A stretch of 9,998 bases of DNA, from contig DILZ01000043.1 of the NCBI GenBank assembly GCA_002425305.1, positions 226 to 10,223 on the forward strand, written 5' to 3'. Of the stretch, positions 5,830-9,998 are shown one piece after another. Every line of letters starts with the position of its first letter. Position 1 is the stretch's first letter. The position numbers and the translations under genes were made by a program. Origin of the DNA: Ruminococcaceae bacterium UBA5579 (lineage in GTDB: Bacteria > Bacillota > Clostridia > Oscillospirales > Ruminococcaceae). The notes under the pieces are model-generated. The model was not told the origin of the DNA and did not search any database. It saw nothing but the letters and a program-made list of their open reading frames with translations.

Positions 5830-7497
5830 TTATTTTCCGTTGATCTCCAGCAGCTTCCTTTCAAAGTCGTCCGCGGGAATGGGCTTTGAATAGTAAAAGC
5901 CCTGAGCGGAGTCGCAGCCGCAATGGCTCAGGAACAGAGCCTGCTCTACGTTTTCAACGCCCTCGGCGATGATATCGAGACCGATATCTCTGGACATCGT
6001 TATCGTGTGCTCAATTATCTTTCTGCCGCGGGAGGATTCCATAAACTCGTCCAAAAAGCTCTTGTCTATCTTAAGCACGTCAAATGGCGTGCTTTTCAGC
6101 ATATTCAGCGAGGAGTAGCCCGATCCGAAATCGTCCATAAGCATTTTAAAGCCAGCATTCTTCATTTTCTTTACGATATCTTCAACGCCTACGCTGTCAA
6201 TGGATTCGGTTATCTCAAGCTCCAGCAGCGAGATCGGGATATCGTGCTTTTCGACCAGCTTCAACAGCATTGTCGTGACGTCGAACGAATGAACGTATTC
6301 CCGCGAGATGTTCACCGAAATTGGCACGGGCGTTATGCCGTTGTCTATCCACCTGCGTATGCGTCTGCACGCCTCGTCCCAGATGAACGTATCAAGCTTG
6401 ATTATAAAGCCGTTTTGTTCAAACATGGGAATGAAATCCGCAGGCGATATCATTCCCTTTTGCGGGTGATTCCACCTTGCGAGAGCCTCCGCGCCGATTA
6501 TCCTTCCGGTGCTTATCGAGTATTTGGGCTGAAGGAACATAACGAACTCGTTGTTCTGCAGCGCTTTCTTCATATCGTCCTCAATGGACTTCTTCTTATG
6601 AAGATCGGCTTTCATATCATTGCTGAAAAAGCCGATATTCTGCAGCGCGTTTCCCTTGATGAGCTGCCGCGCAAGCGAGGCGTTGTCGCCGTGCTGACGC
6701 GTATGAGCGGTCCTGTCCTCGACTATGCACACGCCGAATGTCATCCTGTATTTCATTCCGTTATAGCCGGAAAGCATATTTTCTATGCCGGTGATGAATT
6801 TAAGCAGACGAACTTTGCTTTCAAACGCTGTGACTATCATAAAAACGTCAGCTGTCAGGCGGCAGAACGGCTGTTCGTCGGTGCACGCCAGCGCCAGAGT
6901 ATCGTTGATGAACTGAAGAAGCTCGTCGCCGACCTCCACGCCGTAGGTTTCGTTTATCAGCTTAAAGCGCTCTATATCAAACTGTATAAACGCTATCTCC
7001 TTGTCGGGATTATCCGTTATCACCTTTTTGCAGCGTTCGGAAAACAGCTTCGGGTTTTTGTCCGAGGAGAACATCCTCAGAACGTCGCGGTTGAAGCATT
7101 CTATCGGAGTATACGGGCGGAGATCGTAGTGTATATCGGTGATCTTTCCGCTTTCATCGCGCAGAAACATCCCGTACAAATGGCACATACGAAATTCATC
7201 GCTGCCCGGCAGCTTGATCGATATATCGACAGACGTATGGTTTTTGTCCGTTCCGTTGGCAATTCCTTCGCGGATCTTTGAACAAAACACGGAAAACACG
7301 GGCATCGACTGTTCGTCAATAAGACCGCTGCCGCTCAGATACTCCAACGGGTCGCCCGAAATATCGGGCAACAGCTCTCCGCTCAGCTGAAAGAACACAT
7401 TATCCGAAACGGAATGGAAAAAATGGAACGTATCCTTGTCACACTCAACCATTTGAACGATCCGATCCCGGTATTCTTCATCGTTCTTTTTGCTCAT
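5830..7497 (-). CDS. c-di-GMP phosphodiesterase-type protein (PAS-like, degenerate GGDEF, EAL)
   Basis: Predicted cytoplasmic enzyme of 555 residues that linearises cyclic di-GMP; no membrane segment. Residues about 20-130 resemble a PAS-type sensory fold (weak). About 135-295 is a GGDEF-fold domain (FIQFDIERFKLINETYGVEVGDELL at 170-194), but the signature is TADVF (215-219) instead of GGDEF, so cyclase activity should be absent and the domain may act as a regulator. About 305-553 is an EAL domain with the catalytic set present: Glu337 in GAEALARW, Asn397, Glu428 in LELEIT, Asp455-Asp456 in DDFGSGYSSL, Lys476, Glu512 and Glu515 in AEGVENVEQA, and Gln532. I chose ATG 7497 because AGGAGG at 7506-7511 lies eight bases before it; a TTG at 7530 in the same frame would add 11 residues and lacks such a site. 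Monocistronic, with its own promoter at 7570-7598. Output target unknown. Confidence 0.92.
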   Translation of the reverse strand: MSKKNDEEYRDRIVQMVECDKDTFHFFHSVSDNVFFQLSGELLPDISGDPLEYLSGSGLIDEQSMPVFSVFCSKIREGIANGTDKNHTSVDISIKLPGSDEFRMCHLYGMFLRDESGKITDIHYDLRPYTPIECFNRDVLRMFSSDKNPKLFSERCKKVITDNPDKEIAFIQFDIERFKLINETYGVEVGDELLQFINDTLALACTDEQPFCRLTADVFMIVTAFESKVRLLKFITGIENMLSGYNGMKYRMTFGVCIVEDRTAHTRQHGDNASLARQLIKGNALQNIGFFSNDMKADLHKKKSIEDDMKKALQNNEFVMFLQPKYSISTGRIIGAEALARWNHPQKGMISPADFIPMFEQNGFIIKLDTFIWDEACRRIRRWIDNGITPVPISVNISREYVHSFDVTTMLLKLVEKHDIPISLLELEITESIDSVGVEDIVKKMKNAGFKMLMDDFGSGYSSLNMLKSTPFDVLKIDKSFLDEFMESSRGRKIIEHTITMSRDIGLDIIAEGVENVEQALFLSHCGCDSAQGFYYSKPIPADDFERKLLEINGK

Positions 7498-7505
7498 TAT
7501 ATCTC

Positions 7506-7511
7506 CCTCCT
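7506..7511 (-). promoter_or_regulatory. Ribosome binding site that fixes the EAL gene start
   Basis: AGGAGG on the minus strand, followed by eight bases and then ATG at 7497. It lies inside the reading frame that would begin at TTG 7530, which argues that the longer start is not used. Confidence 0.85.
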
Positions 7512-7535
7512 CCCGAATAAAGTAAGGCAAAAAAA

Positions 7536-7560
7536 TTCAACAGTGTTCAAAACACTTCAA
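7536..7560. repeat. Three TTCAA direct repeats at 10-bp pitch plus a palindrome
   Basis: TTCAA occurs at 7536-7540, 7546-7550 and 7556-7560, exactly one helical turn apart. Within this lies the inverted repeat AGTGTT-CAA-AACACT at 7542-7556. The cluster covers roughly the first 25 transcribed bases of the EAL gene. It looks like an operator for a repressor or a small leader hairpin. AT richness makes chance possible. Confidence 0.35.
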
Positions 7561-7569
7561 TTTAATATA

Positions 7570-7598
7570 ATTATAATATATTTTTTTAGTAAAATCAA
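7570..7598 (-). promoter_or_regulatory. Sigma-A promoter of the EAL gene
   Basis: Minus strand TTGATT (7598-7593), a 17-bp spacer and a perfect TATAAT (7575-7570). Predicted start is near 7563, giving a leader of about 65 nt before ATG 7497. Confidence 0.85.
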
Positions 7599-7678
7599 TA
7601 GTTTTTTGTGAAAATTTTACATAAAAATTCAACTTGTTTTTTTCGCAATGTGATGAAACGCACCAGTTAAGAGATCAA

Positions 7679-7721
7679 GTTTATGCGCACATAGCGTTAA
7701 AATGAGCATAAACATTTTTTT
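7679..7721 (+). terminator. Hairpin with T-tract just upstream of the carB promoter
   Basis: GTTTATGC (7679-7686) pairs perfectly with GCATAAAC (7706-7713), an 8-bp stem with a 19-nt loop, followed after one A by seven T residues at 7715-7721. The shape suits a weak rho-independent terminator on the plus strand, yet no plus-strand gene precedes it. It ends ten bases before the carB -35 box. It could insulate carB from stray transcription, or the two arms could be regulator half-sites. Confidence 0.4.
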
Positions 7722-7730
7722 ACATACATA

Positions 7731-7759
7731 TTGCTTTTTTTGAGGATTTGTGGTATTAT
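7731..7759 (+). promoter_or_regulatory. Extended -10 promoter of carB
   Basis: TTGCTT at 7731-7736, a 17-bp spacer and TATTAT at 7754-7759, with TGG directly before the -10 giving an extended -10 element. The predicted start is about 7765-7767, only some 57 nt before the carB ATG and inside the AGGAGGG that precedes the short ORF. Confidence 0.8.
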
Positions 7760-7775
7760 TAATAGGAGGGAAAAT

Positions 7776-7799
7776 ATGTATAGAAAAATAAGAAAGTAA
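7776..7799 (+). CDS. Putative seven-codon leader peptide upstream of carB
   Basis: ATG at 7776 opens a short frame encoding MYRKIRK and ends with TAA at 7797-7799. It has AGGAGGG at 7764-7770, five bases upstream, a better Shine-Dalgarno match than that of carB itself. Five of seven codons are aromatic or basic, with two AGA arginine and two AAA/AAG lysine codons. It lies in the carB leader, out of frame with carB and 23 bases before its ATG. The predicted transcription start falls within the AGGAGGG, so the site may be partly lost in the mRNA. Arginine is an end product of carbamoyl phosphate, so a sensing role is attractive, but with only seven codons chance is a real alternative. Confidence 0.3.
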   Translation: MYRKIRK

Positions 7800-7822
7800 A
7801 ATAACAGGACGGGAGCAAAAAT

Positions 7823-9998
7823 ATGCCGAAAAAGACAGACATCAACAAAATTTTGATCATCGGTTCGGGACCCATAATTATCGGACAGGCGTGCGAGTTC
7901 GATTATTCGGGAACACAGGCGTGCAAGGCGCTGAAAAAGCTGGGCTACGAGATAGTTCTTGTGAACTCCAACCCAGCGACGATTATGACCGACCCCGACG
8001 TTGCGGACATCACCTATATCGAGCCGCTGAATGTCGAGAGGCTTACTCAGATAATTGAAAGGGAGCGCCCCGACGCGCTGCTGCCCAATCTCGGCGGACA
8101 GAGCGGACTTAATCTATGCTCGGAGCTTGCCGAAGCGGGAGTTCTTGAGAAGTACGGCGTAAAGGTCATCGGCGTGCAGGTGGACGCTATCGAGCGCGGC
8201 GAGGACAGAATAGAGTTCAAGCATACTATGGAGAAGCTGGGCATTGAAATGCCGCGCAGCGAGGTCGCGTACTCGGTGGACGAGGCGCTTGCGATAGCTG
8301 AAAAGCTGAGTTATCCCGTGGTTCTCCGTCCCGCCTATACTATGGGCGGCGCGGGCGGCGGTCTGGTTTCAAGCCCCGATGAGCTTAAGATCGTCTGCGC
8401 GAGAGGACTTCAGGCGTCGCTTGTCGGACAGGTGCTCGTTGAAGAGTCGATTGCGGGCTGGGAGGAGCTGGAGCTTGAGGTAGTCCGCGACGCGGAGAAC
8501 AATGTCATCACCGTCTGCTTTATCGAGAATATCGATCCTATCGGCGTTCATACGGGCGACAGCTTCTGCTCCGCGCCTATGCTCACGATAAGCGAGGACG
8601 TTCAGAAGAAGTTACAGGAATATTCTTACAGCATTGTAAAGGCGATAGAGGTCATCGGCGGCTGTAACTGTCAGTTCGCGCACGACCCTGTTTCCGACAG
8701 AATAGTCGTTATCGAGATAAACCCGCGCACATCGCGTTCCTCGGCGCTTGCGTCAAAGGCTACGGGATTCCCCATCGCGCTGGTTTCGGCAATGCTCGCG
8801 TGTGGTCTGACCTTAAAGGAGATACCGTGCGGAAAATACGGTACGCTCGATAAATACGTTCCCGACGGCGATTATGTCGTTATCAAGTTCGCGCGGTGGG
8901 CGTTCGAGAAGTTCAAGGGCGCGGAGGATAAGCTCGGCACGCAGATGAGAGCGGTCGGCGAGGTAATGTCCATCGGCAAGACTTATAAGGAGGCGTTCCA
9001 GAAAGCTATACGCTCGCTTGAAACGGGACGTTACGGTCTCGGCTATGCAAAGGACTTCCACGAATTGAGCAAGGAAGAGCTTCTCTCAAAGCTCGCGTAT
9101 CCGTCCTCGGAGCGTCAGTTCATTATATATGAGGCTCTGCGCAAGGGTGCGACTGTCGACGAGATATACGCGCTCACCAAAATAAAGCACTGGTTCTTGG
9201 AACAGATGACGGAGCTTATCAAGGAAGAGGAGGCTCTGGCGGCGGCAAAGGGGAACATTCCCGAAAAGCCGGTTTTGCAGCAGGCAAAGCGCGACGGCTT
9301 CTCCGACCGCTATCTCTCGAAGCTGCTTGACGTTCCCGAAGAGGACATACGCGCAAAGCGCGCCGAATACGGTATAAACGAGGCTTGGGAGGGCGTTCAC
9401 GTAAGCGGCACGGAAAACGCGGCTTACTACTACTCCACCTACAATCTTGACGAGGACAAAAGCCCCGTCAACACGGATAAGCCGAAAATTATGATTTTAG
9501 GCGGCGGTCCGAACAGAATAGGACAGGGCATAGAGTTCGATTACTGCTGCGTTCACGCGGCGCTCGCGCTGAAAACGCTTGGCTTTGAGTCCATTATCGT
9601 GAACTGCAACCCCGAAACGGTCTCCACCGACTACGATACCTCTGACAAGCTCTACTTTGAGCCGCTGACGCTGGAGGACGTTCTCGCGATACACGAAAAG
9701 GAAAAGCCTGTCGGCGTTATCGCGCAGTTCGGCGGGCAGACCCCGCTCAATCTTGCGGCGGAGCTTAAAAAGAACGGCGTGAATATTTTGGGCACAACGC
9801 CGGAAACGATAGACCTCGCGGAGGATCGTGACCATTTCCGGGCGATGATGGAGCGTCTGGGGATACCGATGCCCGAAAGCGGAATGGCTGTTACAGTGGA
9901 GGACGCGTTGGAGATCGCGAACAGGATAGGCTATCCCGTTATGGTTCGCCCGTCCTACGTGCTTGGCGGACGCGGAATGGAGATAGTCCACGACGACG
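7823..9998 (+). CDS. carB: Carbamoyl-phosphate synthetase large subunit (CarB), 3' end missing
   Basis: Makes carbamoyl phosphate from bicarbonate, ammonia (delivered from glutamine by CarA) and two ATP, feeding arginine and pyrimidine synthesis; cytoplasmic. I read 725 complete codons; the family has about 1070, so the right edge removes the rest of the second ATP-grasp half and the allosteric domain. N-terminal carboxyphosphate half: IGSGPIIIGQACEFDYSG (13-30), Arg129, Arg169, AYTMGGAGGG (171-180) and the metal-binding Gln284, Glu298 and Asn300 (EINPRTSRSSALASKATGFP), all at positions matching the Escherichia coli enzyme within one residue. The oligomerisation region spans about 405-550. 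The second half begins at GGGPNRIGQGIEFDYCCVH (560-578) and is intact to the edge (VRPSYVLGGRG, 708-718). The start ATG has GGGAG at 7811-7815 seven bases upstream. It is the first full gene on its transcript; carA is not upstream. The catalytic set is complete as far as visible. Confidence 0.97.
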   Translation, partial: MPKKTDINKILIIGSGPIIIGQACEFDYSGTQACKALKKLGYEIVLVNSNPATIMTDPDVADITYIEPLNVERLTQIIERERPDALLPNLGGQSGLNLCSELAEAGVLEKYGVKVIGVQVDAIERGEDRIEFKHTMEKLGIEMPRSEVAYSVDEALAIAEKLSYPVVLRPAYTMGGAGGGLVSSPDELKIVCARGLQASLVGQVLVEESIAGWEELELEVVRDAENNVITVCFIENIDPIGVHTGDSFCSAPMLTISEDVQKKLQEYSYSIVKAIEVIGGCNCQFAHDPVSDRIVVIEINPRTSRSSALASKATGFPIALVSAMLACGLTLKEIPCGKYGTLDKYVPDGDYVVIKFARWAFEKFKGAEDKLGTQMRAVGEVMSIGKTYKEAFQKAIRSLETGRYGLGYAKDFHELSKEELLSKLAYPSSERQFIIYEALRKGATVDEIYALTKIKHWFLEQMTELIKEEEALAAAKGNIPEKPVLQQAKRDGFSDRYLSKLLDVPEEDIRAKRAEYGINEAWEGVHVSGTENAAYYYSTYNLDEDKSPVNTDKPKIMILGGGPNRIGQGIEFDYCCVHAALALKTLGFESIIVNCNPETVSTDYDTSDKLYFEPLTLEDVLAIHEKEKPVGVIAQFGGQTPLNLAAELKKNGVNILGTTPETIDLAEDRDHFRAMMERLGIPMPESGMAVTVEDALEIANRIGYPVMVRPSYVLGGRGMEIVHDD

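Larger units (their letters stand above)
7498..7822. promoter_or_regulatory. AT-rich divergent control region between the EAL gene and carB
   Basis: These 325 bases hold no gene longer than a seven-codon ORF. They are much richer in A and T than the flanking genes. Contents from left to right: the EAL ribosome site, the TTCAA repeat cluster, the minus-strand promoter at 7570-7598, a stretch at 7600-7678 with a possible ARG-box-like sequence at 7616-7633, a hairpin with T-tract at 7679-7721, the plus-strand promoter at 7731-7759, the short ORF at 7776-7799 and the carB ribosome site at 7811-7815. Confidence 0.7.

Noticed and set aside
5923..7281. Long plus-strand reading frame (452 codons) opposite the EAL gene
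   Set aside because: It lies wholly within the EAL coding region on the other strand, shows no domain and has no promoter or ribosome site. Codon bias of the real gene explains its length.
7497..7530. Upstream TTG start adding 11 residues to the EAL protein
   Set aside because: The AGGAGG at 7506-7511 with ideal spacing to ATG 7497 lies inside that extension, and the TTG has no ribosome site of its own.
8047..9991. Several minus-strand frames within carB
   Set aside because: The plus strand is continuous and diagnostic CarB throughout, so these are shadows.
1..9998. CRISPR arrays, insertion sequences, prophage, toxin-antitoxin or defence genes
   Set aside because: No regularly spaced repeats, transposase motifs or such gene families were seen; the content is core metabolism, transport and signalling.

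Overview
The window looks like chromosomal DNA from a Firmicute, most likely a gut-type clostridium (Ruminococcaceae/Oscillospiraceae-like). The reasons are strong AGGAGG-type ribosome binding sites, near-consensus sigma-A promoters with exact 17-bp spacers, AT-rich intergenic DNA against mid-GC coding DNA, a two-gene trkA-trkH potassium unit and a PAS-like/degenerate GGDEF/EAL protein. The organism assignment is inference; no rRNA or marker gene is present. No insertion sequence, CRISPR array, tRNA, rRNA or prophage gene was recognised.

Layout. (1) Positions 1-2657, minus strand: an agmatine-to-putrescine unit read from a strong promoter at 2629-2657. Its order is agmatine deiminase (aguA), a DUF1835/DUF3658-like protein of unknown function, then N-carbamoylputrescine amidase (aguB, cut by the left edge). 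The first two genes are 11 bp apart and look translationally coupled. A 177-bp gap rich in inverted repeats precedes aguB. (2) Positions 2744-5748, plus strand: a perfect-consensus promoter, a leader of about 120 nt with several potential hairpins, then trkA and trkH, the cytoplasmic gate and membrane subunit of a Trk potassium transporter. (3) Positions 5772-5807: a strong hairpin terminator between convergent units. (4) Positions 5830-7598, minus strand: a c-di-GMP phosphodiesterase-type EAL protein with a degenerate GGDEF domain and its own promoter. (5) Positions 7679-9998, plus strand: an AT-rich control region with a hairpin plus T-tract, an extended -10 promoter and a seven-codon putative leader ORF, then the large subunit of carbamoyl-phosphate synthetase (carB), cut by the right edge after 725 codons.

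How the genes work together. AguA turns agmatine into N-carbamoylputrescine and AguB hydrolyses that to putrescine, CO2 and ammonia. TrkA and TrkH act as one potassium channel/transporter. CarB makes carbamoyl phosphate for arginine and pyrimidines; no carA lies upstream of it here. The EAL protein is probably a separate signalling unit. I found no clearly novel multi-gene system. The best leads are the unknown gene wedged inside the agmatine operon, the structured trkA leader, and the short Arg/Lys-rich ORF placed right at the carB promoter.
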